Assembly (NCBI RefSeq): GCF_003217495.1
Contig: NZ_QJSW01000002.1
Span: 108,198 to 172,197 of the forward strand
DNA length: 64,000 nt
DNA from: Paenibacillus barcinonensis
GTDB lineage: Bacteria > Bacillota > Bacilli > Paenibacillales > Paenibacillaceae
Reading direction: 5' to 3'
Made by a program: the position numbers and the translations under genes. This document shows, in pieces, positions 34,453 to 42,709 of the stretch; within the stretch, counting starts at the first letter, position 1, and each line of letters starts with the position of its first letter. Below the pieces are notes generated by a model, which saw nothing but the letters and a program-made list of their open reading frames with translations, was not told the origin of the DNA and did not search any database.

Positions 34453-35318
34453 TACTTCACCGCCAAATCGATGAGTGTAAATGTAAATACGACCAGACTA
34501 AGCACACTGTTCATCGTAAAGAAGGCCGTTTGTACACGGCTCATATCGTTAGGAGATACAATATAGTGCTCATATAACAATATACCGTACGTAATCAACA
34601 TCCCTGCACCATACCACCAGCTCAGTTCGGTCATCAGCAGCAATGCGAAGAACCCGATGGCAGTAATAACATGAAAGAACTTGGCAATTTGCAACGATTT
34701 AACCAGTCCAAAGCGAGATGGAATAGAATGAAGCCCTTCACCTTGGTCGAACTCCAGATCCTGACACGCATAGATAATGTCAAATCCTGCTGTCCAGAAT
34801 ACAATCGTAACGTACAGCACAATCGCTGTCCAATCCATCGTTCCGGTAACCCCAACCCAGCCACCTAGTGGAGCCAGACCAATCGTCATGCCTAACACCA
34901 CATGACAGAGCCAAGTAAAACGTTTGGTGTATGAATAAAGCACCAGCATAAATACTGCGATGGGCAGCAGCTGCATGGATAATACATTCAAGTTAGAAGA
35001 CGCCCAGAATAGCAATATAAACGAAATGATGATGAAAATAATTACTTCACCGTTCTTCAGCAAACCTGCTGGAATAGCTCTCATTGCCGTGCGTGGATTT
35101 TTGGCGTCGATCGCCTGGTCAATAATCCGGTTTAAGCCGAATGCTGCGCTCCGTGCACCGACCATCGCGAGCAGCACCCACATAATTTGTAGCCAGCTCG
35201 GGAAGGTATGATTTACTACCATCGACCCCAGAATGGCGCCCATAAATGCAAATGGTAAAGCAAAGAGCGTATGTTCAATCTTGATCATTTCTAAAAAGAT
35301 GCGAATTTTCCTAAACAT
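34452..35318 (-). CDS. UbiA-family prenyltransferase (MqnP-like)
   Basis: A polytopic membrane protein of 288 residues with about eight helices. The two Asp-rich motifs of the family are seen as NRIIDQAIDAKNPRTAMRAIP and, later, YACQDLEFDQGEG. It attaches a polyprenyl chain to an aromatic acid. The placement between menG and ubiX suggests a menaquinone enzyme of the futalosine branch rather than 4-hydroxybenzoate metabolism. The ATG at 35318 has AAGGAG at ideal distance and overlaps menG by 8 bases. Confidence 0.88.
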   Translation of the reverse strand: MFRKIRIFLEMIKIEHTLFALPFAFMGAILGSMVVNHTFPSWLQIMWVLLAMVGARSAAFGLNRIIDQAIDAKNPRTAMRAIPAGLLKNGEVIIFIIISFILLFWASSNLNVLSMQLLPIAVFMLVLYSYTKRFTWLCHVVLGMTIGLAPLGGWVGVTGTMDWTAIVLYVTIVFWTAGFDIIYACQDLEFDQGEGLHSIPSRFGLVKSLQIAKFFHVITAIGFFALLLMTELSWWYGAGMLITYGILLYEHYIVSPNDMSRVQTAFFTMNSVLSLVVFTFTLIDLAVK

Positions 35319-36039
35319 TCTGATTCTCCTTGGTTCCAATATGCAGTGCCGCGATGCCTCCGGTCAGAGGATAGGCCTGCACCTGCTGCAATCCGGTTTC
35401 AACAAAAATGTCTGCCAGTTCCTTTCTTCCCGGGAAAAGTGCCAGAGAGTCCGGCAGCCACTTATATTGCTCATAACGCTTGGCATATATTTTGGCCAGG
35501 TTAGGCAGCACATGCTTGAAATAAAAATAATAAATACCTTTGAACGGCTGCCAGGTCGGTTTGGACAATTCCAGACAAACGACCATGCCACCAGGTTTCA
35601 CAACCCGCTTCATTTCAGACAAAACCTGTTTAAGATCAGGCACGTTACGCAAGCCGAAGCCAATCGTTACATAGTCAAATGTATTATCTTCAAACGGCAA
35701 TGCCATCGCATTACCCTGAACGAGCGTAATTTGGTTAGATCGTTTCACTGCATCAATTTTGGTTTGTCCTACTTCCAGCATGTTACTGCTGAAATCCAGC
35801 CCGTGCATGTGCCCTGTTTCACTTGCTTCTGCCATCGCAAGGGTCCAGTCACATGTGCCACAGCACAAGTCGAGCCCGGTGTCCCCTTTAGACATATTCA
35901 TCTTTTTCATCGTGAATTTACGCCAGGCCTTGTGCCTGCGGAAACTCAGGATATCATTCATAACATCATACTTGCCAGCGATACTTTGAAAAACCGAATG
36001 GACAAATTCTTCTTTCGGTTTCGTCTCTCCGCTCCCCAT
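35311..36039 (-). CDS. menG: Demethylmenaquinone methyltransferase
   Basis: A SAM-dependent C-methyltransferase of 242 residues (also called UbiE/MenH) that does the last step of menaquinone synthesis. The N-terminal KEEFVHSVFQSIAGKYDVMNDILSFRRH and the SAM loop GLDLCCGTCDW are characteristic; the loop has Cys where many homologues have Gly or Ala. VTIGFGLRNV is also present. It lies directly between hepS and the prenyltransferase gene. Confidence 0.95.
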   Translation of the reverse strand: MGSGETKPKEEFVHSVFQSIAGKYDVMNDILSFRRHKAWRKFTMKKMNMSKGDTGLDLCCGTCDWTLAMAEASETGHMHGLDFSSNMLEVGQTKIDAVKRSNQITLVQGNAMALPFEDNTFDYVTIGFGLRNVPDLKQVLSEMKRVVKPGGMVVCLELSKPTWQPFKGIYYFYFKHVLPNLAKIYAKRYEQYKWLPDSLALFPGRKELADIFVETGLQQVQAYPLTGGIAALHIGTKENQNV

Positions 36040-36054
36040 TCGTCTGTCTCCCCC

Positions 36055-36921
36055 TCAATCTTCCCTGACTGCCACATGTGAATTCTTCACATAAGACAGA
36101 TAAGGATCAAGAATTGCATCGAACTCATGTAGACCTTGGCGCAGCCCCTGCTCATCCTGAAGCAAGAGCTGAATACGCTGTACAGACTCGCGAAGCTTGT
36201 CCAGCAAAACCTCACTGACACTGTATTTTAGCACCATAACATCCCATGCTCGCACGCTAATCCGCATCTGACGCAGATCGTCACGCTCTGCATCATTGCC
36301 CTTCTCATACATATGCCAGAATGCATAACTGTAAATATGCTTCTGCTCATCACGCATAAGGTTCAACTCATCTGCAATCGTCTCACAGGTGCTAAATTCA
36401 GTTAATAAGCTGTTCCATAAAGACTTTTCTTCATTACGGATCATATCTGAAAATGAAAGAAACAGCTGCATCCTCAGCTGTACCGTTTCACGCAAATATT
36501 CATCAGCCGAAACGAGCAGTTTTTTCATCCGTTCATACAGCGTCATCTTGCGTGCGTTCACTTCAGCAACAGCGCCGCTTAACTTGCCGATCATCTCAAT
36601 TTTGCCGGCATGGGCTAACAATTGATAGAAACGGCTACTCAGATAATCTCCAGCGAGCACATTCAACTGACGTGAACGCATCTCCTGTTCTCTCCGATCG
36701 CCGGATATCGTATCAATTCGATCATGCGTATCCATAGCCAACTGAACGAGCGATGTTGCAAGCGAATATAATTCATGATGCACCTTCTCGTCTGTACGGC
36801 CCACAAATACCTGTAACAGACGCGCCCGGCTATCCGGAAATGACGGGATTTCCGTATGTTGTCGAATCATGTCGTAATCCGTATATTTCTTTGCTAGTTG
36901 GGGTACGCGATATGAATTCAT
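36055..36921 (-). CDS. hepS: Heptaprenyl diphosphate synthase component I
   Basis: The non-catalytic subunit that sets chain length together with HepT. This mostly helical 288-residue protein has the family segments LLQVFVGRTDEKVHHELYSLATSLVQLA and LNVLAGDYLSSRFYQLLAHAG. The order mtrB-hepS-menG-...-hepT-ndk matches B. subtilis and supports the call. The ATG at 36921 with GGAGG 6 nt upstream is preferred over the ATG two codons earlier, which abuts the site. Confidence 0.9.
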   Translation of the reverse strand: MNSYRVPQLAKKYTDYDMIRQHTEIPSFPDSRARLLQVFVGRTDEKVHHELYSLATSLVQLAMDTHDRIDTISGDRREQEMRSRQLNVLAGDYLSSRFYQLLAHAGKIEMIGKLSGAVAEVNARKMTLYERMKKLLVSADEYLRETVQLRMQLFLSFSDMIRNEEKSLWNSLLTEFSTCETIADELNLMRDEQKHIYSYAFWHMYEKGNDAERDDLRQMRISVRAWDVMVLKYSVSEVLLDKLRESVQRIQLLLQDEQGLRQGLHEFDAILDPYLSYVKNSHVAVRED

Positions 36922-36976
36922 TTTCATCCTCCGAGGCTTTGCTTTGTCATACCATTTATGCACTACAATCTTATAT

Positions 36977-36985
36977 ATTATAGCA
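36977..36985 (-). promoter_or_regulatory. Extended -10 box upstream of hepS
   Basis: TGC-TATAAT on the minus strand, about 55 bases before the hepS start, with no good -35. It could start the menaquinone operon. Confidence 0.45.
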
Positions 36986-37022
36986 TATGTTTTTCGGACA
37001 CGCACTGAATCCTGCTATTTGA

Positions 37023-37574
37023 TTACCCCTGGCTTGTCATTTCAAACTGTTTCTTCCACAGTTCCGTCTGCATCAGATGGAACCAGTCTTTTAATTCCTC
37101 CGAAAAAACTGCGCTTTTCCAGGTGCGAAGCATGTCAATTGCATACATCGGCCACTCCCCCCGCCGAATGTCGGCAGCAAGCAGAAGATGACGCCTATGC
37201 ATCCATTCATCCTCGGCCATGACACGAAGCAACACCTGCTCCACATTTTCGAGACGGCGGAAACTCAGATCGGCTACAGCAGCCATATTTTCATAGATTT
37301 CAGTATACGTTGTATCCGTATCCTTCACTTTAAGATCAATCGTTAGAATGGACTGCTTCCATTCCACTCTGGCAATTGGCGTTGACATATGCAGAGCACT
37401 TAGCACATCCACCAGATTGTCATTCGTCAGCTCGACCGTCTGGTGAGAAGCTGTAACAGGCTCTGCCTTTTCCCCGCCCCATGTACGTGTATGCAGGCTC
37501 TGAAGGGACACGAGCAAAATGACCGCGGCAATCGTTGTCAGCATTGATGCAGTCACAATCATTCCCGGTTTCAT
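37023..37574 (-). CDS. Membrane-anchored protein of unknown function
   Basis: A 183-residue protein with one N-terminal hydrophobic segment (IVTASMLTTIAAVILLVSL) that would anchor it with the bulk outside. The outer part is mixed alpha/beta and contains many Trp, Glu and Arg residues. I recognise no domain. It has a good ribosome-binding site (AAGGAGGCG). It lies between mtrB, from which a terminator separates it, and hepS, a slot that holds no gene in B. subtilis. Confidence 0.72.
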   Translation of the reverse strand: MKPGMIVTASMLTTIAAVILLVSLQSLHTRTWGGEKAEPVTASHQTVELTNDNLVDVLSALHMSTPIARVEWKQSILTIDLKVKDTDTTYTEIYENMAAVADLSFRRLENVEQVLLRVMAEDEWMHRRHLLLAADIRRGEWPMYAIDMLRTWKSAVFSEELKDWFHLMQTELWKKQFEMTSQG

Positions 37575-37642
37575 ACGCGCCTCCTTGCCTTTACCTGTTA
37601 GTGTAGTCTGTCCGATAAAGGCTCATACCTCATTGTACAATG

Positions 37643-37665
37643 AAAAAAAGCAGGCTATGCCTGCA
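37643..37665 (-). terminator. mtrB terminator
   Basis: Stem GCAGGC/GCCTGC with a 3-nt loop and seven T on the minus strand, 28 bases past the mtrB stop. Confidence 0.92.
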
Positions 37666-37692
37666 ATTTTGATTTCGTTCGCATTCTCTTGA

Positions 37693-37914
37693 TTATTCCG
37701 ATTCAATCTCCCCATGCTTGGTAATCAGCGTTGCTTTCCCGCGAATTTTAATAGCAGAGGTGTGTGTTGTGAACTGGGCAATCATCACTTCGCCCTTGTC
37801 CAGCTTCTCGGTATGATGAAAACGTGTATCCTGTCCGCGAGTTAGTCCAATCACTTGAACACCGTTTTCTTCTGCTTTAATTACGATATAGTCGTTGCCC
37901 GTAGAGTGATCCAT
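37693..37914 (-). CDS. mtrB: Tryptophan RNA-binding attenuation protein (TRAP)
   Basis: A 73-residue protein closely matching MtrB of Bacillus. TRAP forms an 11-subunit ring that binds one tryptophan between neighbouring subunits and then wraps RNA with eleven (G/U)AG triplets. The residues known from Bacillus TRAP fall at the same numbers here: Thr25, Thr30 and Ser53 in the tryptophan pocket, and Lys37, Lys56 and Arg58 in RNA contact. AAGGAG precedes the ATG. It should control the trpE leader in this window (28187-28243) and probably trpG elsewhere. B. subtilis has folE in front of it; folE is absent here. Confidence 0.95.
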   Translation of the reverse strand: MDHSTGNDYIVIKAEENGVQVIGLTRGQDTRFHHTEKLDKGEVMIAQFTTHTSAIKIRGKATLITKHGEIESE

Positions 37915-38061
37915 CGCGCACGTCTCCTTTTCTATTATCCTCAGCGTTAATGATGATCAAGATTGCTCCATTTGTCAACCAGCCTGCAAGAGGAAATATA
38001 GCGCAAGAATCGCTCATTTCCGGGTCATACTATAACAGAACAGCCAGGAAAGGAGATCAAC

Positions 38062-38241
38062 ATGAAATACACTCCAGCCGTACTTACAGACGAGCATGTG
38101 CACCGTATTCAGGAGATGGAACAGCACCTATCCACTGTTATCGGCAAGGAACTGGTATTAATCGCCTACAGTGGCCAGCCGGAGCTTTTGGATGAAATCA
38201 AGGACGCGGAGCAGGAGCATATTATAATCCCCCGTGTATAG
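38062..38241 (+). CDS. Small hypothetical protein
   Basis: A 59-residue soluble protein on the plus strand between mtrB and hup. The ribosome-binding site AAAGGAGATCAAC-ATG is strong and a terminator follows 30 bases after the stop. Both make a real gene likely. The protein starts MKYTPAVLTDEHVHRIQEME and is rich in acidic residues and His; LVLIAYSGQPE may form a beta strand and turn. I recognise no family. It is one of few plus-strand genes here. Confidence 0.72.
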   Translation: MKYTPAVLTDEHVHRIQEMEQHLSTVIGKELVLIAYSGQPELLDEIKDAEQEHIIIPRV

Positions 38242-38270
38242 GCTAGCTCTATGGCTCTATAGGCAAAAGA

Positions 38271-38299
38271 AAAGGCCGTGAACAAGTCACGGTCTTTTT
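38271..38299. terminator. Bidirectional terminator between the small gene and hup
   Basis: 8-bp stem GGCCGTGA/TCACGGTC with A and T runs on either side; it serves the plus-strand small gene and the minus-strand hup. Confidence 0.9.
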
Positions 38300-38325
38300 G
38301 TTGACATATGGAATATGTAGAAATC

Positions 38326-38598
38326 TTATTTAATTCCGTCTTTGAGCGCTTTACCTGGTTTGAACGCAGGAATTTTGCTCGCAGGAATTTCGATTTCTTC
38401 ACCTGTTTGCGGGTTGCGTCCTTTACGTGCAGAGCGCTCGCGAACTTCGAAGTTCCCAAAACCAACCAATTGTACCTTGTCTCCGTTTTGAAGAGCCTCA
38501 GAGATTGCTTCGAATACGGCATCAACCGCTTTCGTCACATCCTTTTTGGACAATTCAGTAGCTTCGGATACATGAGTAATCAAGTCTGATTTGTTCAT
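38326..38598 (-). CDS. hup: DNA-binding protein HU
   Basis: A 90-residue histone-like protein that binds and bends DNA as a dimer. The start [20 protein letters not shown] and the arm motif [27 protein letters not shown] are typical. The ribosome-binding site AGGAGGTG is near perfect, as expected for a highly expressed gene. In B. subtilis the hbs gene lies next to folE-mtrB and after spoIVA; here a sugar transporter is placed between hup and spoIVA. Confidence 0.97.
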   Translation of the reverse strand: MNKSDLITHVSEATELSKKDVTKAVDAVFEAISEALQNGDKVQLVGFGNFEVRERSARKGRNPQTGEEIEIPASKIPAFKPGKALKDGIK

Positions 38599-38815
38599 TT
38601 GTTTTTCACCTCCTGAATCAATGTCCTGAATGTTATACTGTGTTTCCGTTTTATAGGAAAATATACGTTCATACGCAAAAAAACGTCGGACATCCTGAGC
38701 GATGAACATGAATCTCCTTCTTCGGTAGACAGTCATTTCCAGCAAAATGCCGCCTGAAACAACGGGTGTTTCTGGCGTCGAACAAATTTTATACTAATAC
38801 AGACAGCACACAATT

Positions 38816-39802
38816 TCAAGTGCGACTGCGGTTTAAAACATAAAATGTAACCGCCAAAGCGAGAACTAACACTCCACCTTTGACGATATCATGTGTAAAA
38901 TACTGTACATTCATCATCGTCAAACCGTTGACCAGCACGCCAATCAGAACCGAACCAATAAACGTGCCGATGACATTCGGTTTCCCTGCGCCAAAGACAG
39001 AGAAGCCTACAAACACAGCCGCAACCGATTCCATTAACAATGGAGAACCTGCATCAATCTGACCAGACCCGACCTTCGACGCGTAAATGATACCCCCGAT
39101 TGCCGCAAATATGCCTGCTGCTACATAGGCAAGGGTACGCACCTTTTTCACCTTGATTCCAGAGAGTCTTGCCGCCTCCTCGTTACCGCCTGTAATATAC
39201 ATCTGTCGACCGTATTTGGTGTACGTCAAAAAGATATGAACAGCAGCAACCGTAATCAGCAACAAAATAACCGAGATCGGCATGCCTAACCATTTTCCCT
39301 GTCCAATCAACAGAAACGTCGGGTCCATCTCTCCGGCAGCCTTGCTTCCATCCGGGAACTGCATATGATTGTAGATCGTATACCCTTGAGCATAGGTTTT
39401 GTGAATCCCCCCGATGATGTACATCGTGGCCAGTGTGGCTAACAGATCGGGAATACGCAGTTTAACGATAAGCAGCGCATTCAGCAGACCAATGACAGCT
39501 CCAATAACTAACGGCACAATAATCACAACCGCAAGCGGCTGTTGGTACCAGATCATCAGTGATGCCGTAACTACCGTTGTCAGAGACACGGTCGCTCCGA
39601 CGGAGAGATCAAAGCCATCCACGATGAGGGACAACGTCACACCAATCGCCACAAAGGTAACAATCGAGATCGAACCCAAAATATCCGTCAGGTTACTGTA
39701 AGTGAAGAAATAAGGCAGCTTGATTCCAAAAAATGCGATAACCCCTATAATGACAATAATTGCGCCGTAACGAAACGCAAAATCCATTGATTTATCCTTC
39801 AT
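38816..39802 (-). CDS. Sugar ABC transporter permease (RbsC-like)
   Basis: A 328-residue membrane protein with 8-10 helices of the BPD_transp_2 class used by ribose, xylose, galactose and related importers. Characteristic stretches are VDGFDLSVGATVSL, the EAA-like GGNEEAARLSGIKV loop and SVFGAGKPNVIGTFIGSVLIG. It overlaps the ATPase gene by 4 bases (ATGA). The substrate cannot be told from the permease. It forms a three-gene importer with the next two genes. Confidence 0.92.
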   Translation of the reverse strand: MKDKSMDFAFRYGAIIVIIGVIAFFGIKLPYFFTYSNLTDILGSISIVTFVAIGVTLSLIVDGFDLSVGATVSLTTVVTASLMIWYQQPLAVVIIVPLVIGAVIGLLNALLIVKLRIPDLLATLATMYIIGGIHKTYAQGYTIYNHMQFPDGSKAAGEMDPTFLLIGQGKWLGMPISVILLLITVAAVHIFLTYTKYGRQMYITGGNEEAARLSGIKVKKVRTLAYVAAGIFAAIGGIIYASKVGSGQIDAGSPLLMESVAAVFVGFSVFGAGKPNVIGTFIGSVLIGVLVNGLTMMNVQYFTHDIVKGGVLVLALAVTFYVLNRSRT

Positions 39803-41319
39803 GCTTCCACCTCTTGTCCACCGCTTGCATAATAAAGCAGCTGTTCTTGGCTTGTCTCGCCACGTTTGAACTCCTTCACAATAACTCCTTCACACATCAC
39901 CGCAATACGGTCTCCAATCCCCAGTCCTTCATCCAATTCACAGGTGAAATAAATAACCGCTTTGCCTGCCAGAGCAAGTTCGTTGATGATACGAAAAATG
40001 TCACTTTTCGCCCCAATATCCACACCTTTTGTAGGCTCGTCGAAAATAAATACATCCGCTCCGGTTTCCAGCCATTTGCCGATTGCTACCTTCTGCTGAT
40101 TCCCACCGCTCAGATACTTTACTTCCTGCTTCACAGAAGAGGCTTTAATGCCCAGCTGGTTCACCAGTGAATCTGCAAGCTGGCGCTCCCGCCTGCGATT
40201 AACAAATCCAAATGTGCTAAGGCGAGTAAGCAACGGAAGACTCAGATTTCGTTCCACATTTTCCTGAATCAAAATGCCTTGCTTACGTCGTTCCTCCGGC
40301 ACAGAAACAATACCCAGAGCAGCAGCATCTGCGGGCTGGGACAGGCGCACAGAACGATTCTGCAGTCGAATCTCCCCTGCCTCCAGCGAGTCTGCACCAA
40401 TTAACAGGCGGGAGCATTCCGTCTTACCCGCACCTACAAGCCCTACAACCGCAAGCACTTCACCCCGATGCACCTCAAGATCAACTCCCTTGACCTTGCC
40501 CCCCCTGCGCAGACCACGCGCTTCCAGCAGCAATTCACCTATCGGCGCTTCGATCTTCGGGAACTCCTCCTCAAACGGCTTGCCCAGCATTTGTGTAACC
40601 AGATCATTTATCGTCAGTCCGCTCGTTTCGCCTGTAAAAACATGGCTACCATCCCTCATGACGGTAACCCGATCACAATGACTCGTGACTTCTGCAAGGC
40701 GATGCGTAATAAAGATACAGGCTACCCCGCGAGCCTTTAACAGATGTACGATGCGAAAAAAAGCATCGGTCTCCTCCTGACTCAAGGGCGCTGTCGGCTC
40801 ATCAAAAATAATAACCTTGGCATCCTGAATCAGAATACGCGCAAGCAGAATCATCTGCTTTTCGGCCAGTGTAAGATCAGAGACCTTCCGATGAATGTTT
40901 ATGCTGTCAGCACCTAGCTGCTGCAATGCTTCCCTGGCACGCTGCTGCAGCGCTCTCGGGCTTTTCCACCAGCCACCGTCAGCGGAAGCCAATTGATCAA
41001 GCATGATGTTCTCGGCAGCAGTGAGCTGTGGAACTAAAGCAGCATCCACCTCCTGATATACACAGTGAATGGCACTGGCCTTCGCTTCTCGCGGTGAGCC
41101 AAGCTGGAGCTTGTAACCATTCAAACGAATGGTCCCCTCATCCAGTTGATACGCCCCCGACAATATTTTCATCAACGTGCTTTTTCCAGCCCCGTTAGCT
41201 CCAAGCAGCGCATGAATCTCACCGCCTATGACGGAGAAACGTACGTCCTTCAACGCCGGTATGCCAGAAAACTGTTTAGAAATATGCTCCATATCCAGCG
41301 ATATCGGGTCCTTTGTCAT
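39799..41319 (-). CDS. Sugar ABC transporter ATP-binding protein (RbsA-like)
   Basis: A 506-residue protein with two tandem ATPase domains. The first has Walker A GANGAGKST, the signature-like LTLAEKQ and Walker B VIIFDEPT. The second has GLVGAGKTE, LSGGNQQKV and FIFDEPTKG. As in RbsA and XylG the first signature is degenerate (no LSGG) and the second is intact. The ATG at 41319 has GGGAGG 7 nt upstream. A terminator-like hairpin separates it from the binding-protein gene. Confidence 0.93.
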   Translation of the reverse strand: MTKDPISLDMEHISKQFSGIPALKDVRFSVIGGEIHALLGANGAGKSTLMKILSGAYQLDEGTIRLNGYKLQLGSPREAKASAIHCVYQEVDAALVPQLTAAENIMLDQLASADGGWWKSPRALQQRAREALQQLGADSINIHRKVSDLTLAEKQMILLARILIQDAKVIIFDEPTAPLSQEETDAFFRIVHLLKARGVACIFITHRLAEVTSHCDRVTVMRDGSHVFTGETSGLTINDLVTQMLGKPFEEEFPKIEAPIGELLLEARGLRRGGKVKGVDLEVHRGEVLAVVGLVGAGKTECSRLLIGADSLEAGEIRLQNRSVRLSQPADAAALGIVSVPEERRKQGILIQENVERNLSLPLLTRLSTFGFVNRRRERQLADSLVNQLGIKASSVKQEVKYLSGGNQQKVAIGKWLETGADVFIFDEPTKGVDIGAKSDIFRIINELALAGKAVIYFTCELDEGLGIGDRIAVMCEGVIVKEFKRGETSQEQLLYYASGGQEVEA

Positions 41320-41355
41320 GATGATGCCTCCCATCTGCTGTAATTCCTCTGTATT

Positions 41356-41379
41356 AAAAAAGCGCACCTTGAGGCGCGC
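41356..41379 (-). terminator. Hairpin between binding-protein and ATPase genes
   Basis: GCGCGCC...GGTGCGC stem with one mismatch followed by six T, just after the binding-protein stop. It probably lowers expression of the ATPase and permease relative to the binding protein. Confidence 0.72.
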
Positions 41380-41391
41380 CCATAACGCAGC

Positions 41392-42489
41392 TTACTTCGC
41401 AGTAATGCCGTATTCGCTCATCCAGTCCTTGATCCCCTGTGTACTGCCACCCCAACCTTCGACATATTGAGACAGCTCTGACGTCGAGATTTGTTTGTCA
41501 GGCAAAGCCTCACGCTGTACATACACCGGGTTAAGCACCACGGAATCTTCAGTCTGGTCTCCATTCAGCTTCTGGTATGCATAACGTACCTGTACACGTC
41601 CAATGTCGGTTGGATCAACAGCTGCGGAAGCGACCCAAGGATTTTTCGGGTCCTGAATCATTTGCAAATCCTCGTCACTCATATCAATGCCATATACCTT
41701 GATTTCGTCACGGCCCGCTTGTTGAATGGCACGTGCGGCACCTTTGGCAAATTCATCCCAGGCAGCCCATACCGCTGTAATTTCACCCTTTGGATATTGC
41801 TTCAGAATCGCTTCCATTTTCGCTTGAGTATCCAGTGCCGGGTTCTGAGCGGAACCAAATGCCGCAATTTCCTTGATCTCCGGGTTGGCTTTCAGGAATG
41901 CACCGTAAGCAAGCTGACGACGTTCCATTGGCGCAAAACCCGCCACCCATACTTTGACGATATTACCTTTGCCATTAATATCTTTTTTCATCTGCTCCAG
42001 CGTAAGCTCGGCCATTTTCTGGTCATTCTGCGATAACACGGTTGCTCCTGGCACGCTAATTGCTGCATCAAATACAACAACAGGAATCTTTTGCTCAACC
42101 GCTTTTTTTACACCTGGCTCCAGTAGCGAATCACCGTGATCCGTCAGAATAACATCGAATTTTTGATTAATGGCACTGTCGAGCAAAGATACCATTTTTG
42201 CTTTATCGTTATCTGCCACAAAAGTGGTAAGTTCACCACCGAATTTGGCAATTTCCTCTTTGACCCCTTGCACATACTGTTGTGAAAAAGTTCCTGTATT
42301 AAACTCCATGATCAGCGCCACCCGTTTACCGCTTAAAGGCCCTGTCACAGCTTCAGTCTTGGGTGTTTCCCCTGCGGCGCCGGATGCCTGAGATGCTGCG
42401 GGCTCCTTTTTAATTCCGCATGCGGATAATGCCAATGTAAATACCAGTAATACGCTCAGCCATAACCATTTCGAATTTGTTTTTCTCAT
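41392..42489 (-). CDS. Sugar ABC transporter substrate-binding lipoprotein
   Basis: A 365-residue lipoprotein with a signal ending in the lipobox LALSAC, so it is anchored by the Cys at about residue 24. After a Ser/Ala/Glu-rich linker it has a periplasmic-binding-protein type 1 fold (KRVALIMEFNTGTFSQQYVQGVKEE...VVVFDAAI...YGIDMSDEDLQMI). It captures the sugar for the importer encoded downstream. The substrate is not identifiable by eye; ribose, xylose or a polyol are possible. No sugar-kinase or regulator gene adjoins it. Confidence 0.92.
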   Translation of the reverse strand: MRKTNSKWLWLSVLLVFTLALSACGIKKEPAASQASGAAGETPKTEAVTGPLSGKRVALIMEFNTGTFSQQYVQGVKEEIAKFGGELTTFVADNDKAKMVSLLDSAINQKFDVILTDHGDSLLEPGVKKAVEQKIPVVVFDAAISVPGATVLSQNDQKMAELTLEQMKKDINGKGNIVKVWVAGFAPMERRQLAYGAFLKANPEIKEIAAFGSAQNPALDTQAKMEAILKQYPKGEITAVWAAWDEFAKGAARAIQQAGRDEIKVYGIDMSDEDLQMIQDPKNPWVASAAVDPTDIGRVQVRYAYQKLNGDQTEDSVVLNPVYVQREALPDKQISTSELSQYVEGWGGSTQGIKDWMSEYGITAK

Positions 42490-42669
42490 GTCAGTCTCCC
42501 CCTGTTTTCGCTCTCTGTGACTTCAATCACAATCGTTGAATATTAATATAACGACTAATCCCCAGTATGTAAATAGGTTTTAATGATTTAAAGCTGAAAC
42601 TCACTAAGTTTTTTGAAAACAATTCATCTCTTCATCCAGTTCATCCAGTATTAAGAAAAAAACAGACAG

Positions 42670-42703
42670 AAAAAGACCATGAGGTCATGCCTCACGGTCT
42701 TTT
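42670..42703 (-). terminator. spoIVA terminator
   Basis: Stem GACCGTGAGG...CCTCATGGTC with one wobble and a T run on the minus strand, just after the spoIVA stop. The 220 bases from here to the lipoprotein start hold no gene; they should contain the transporter promoter, which I could not fix. Confidence 0.9.
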
Positions 42704-42709
42704 GGAAAA

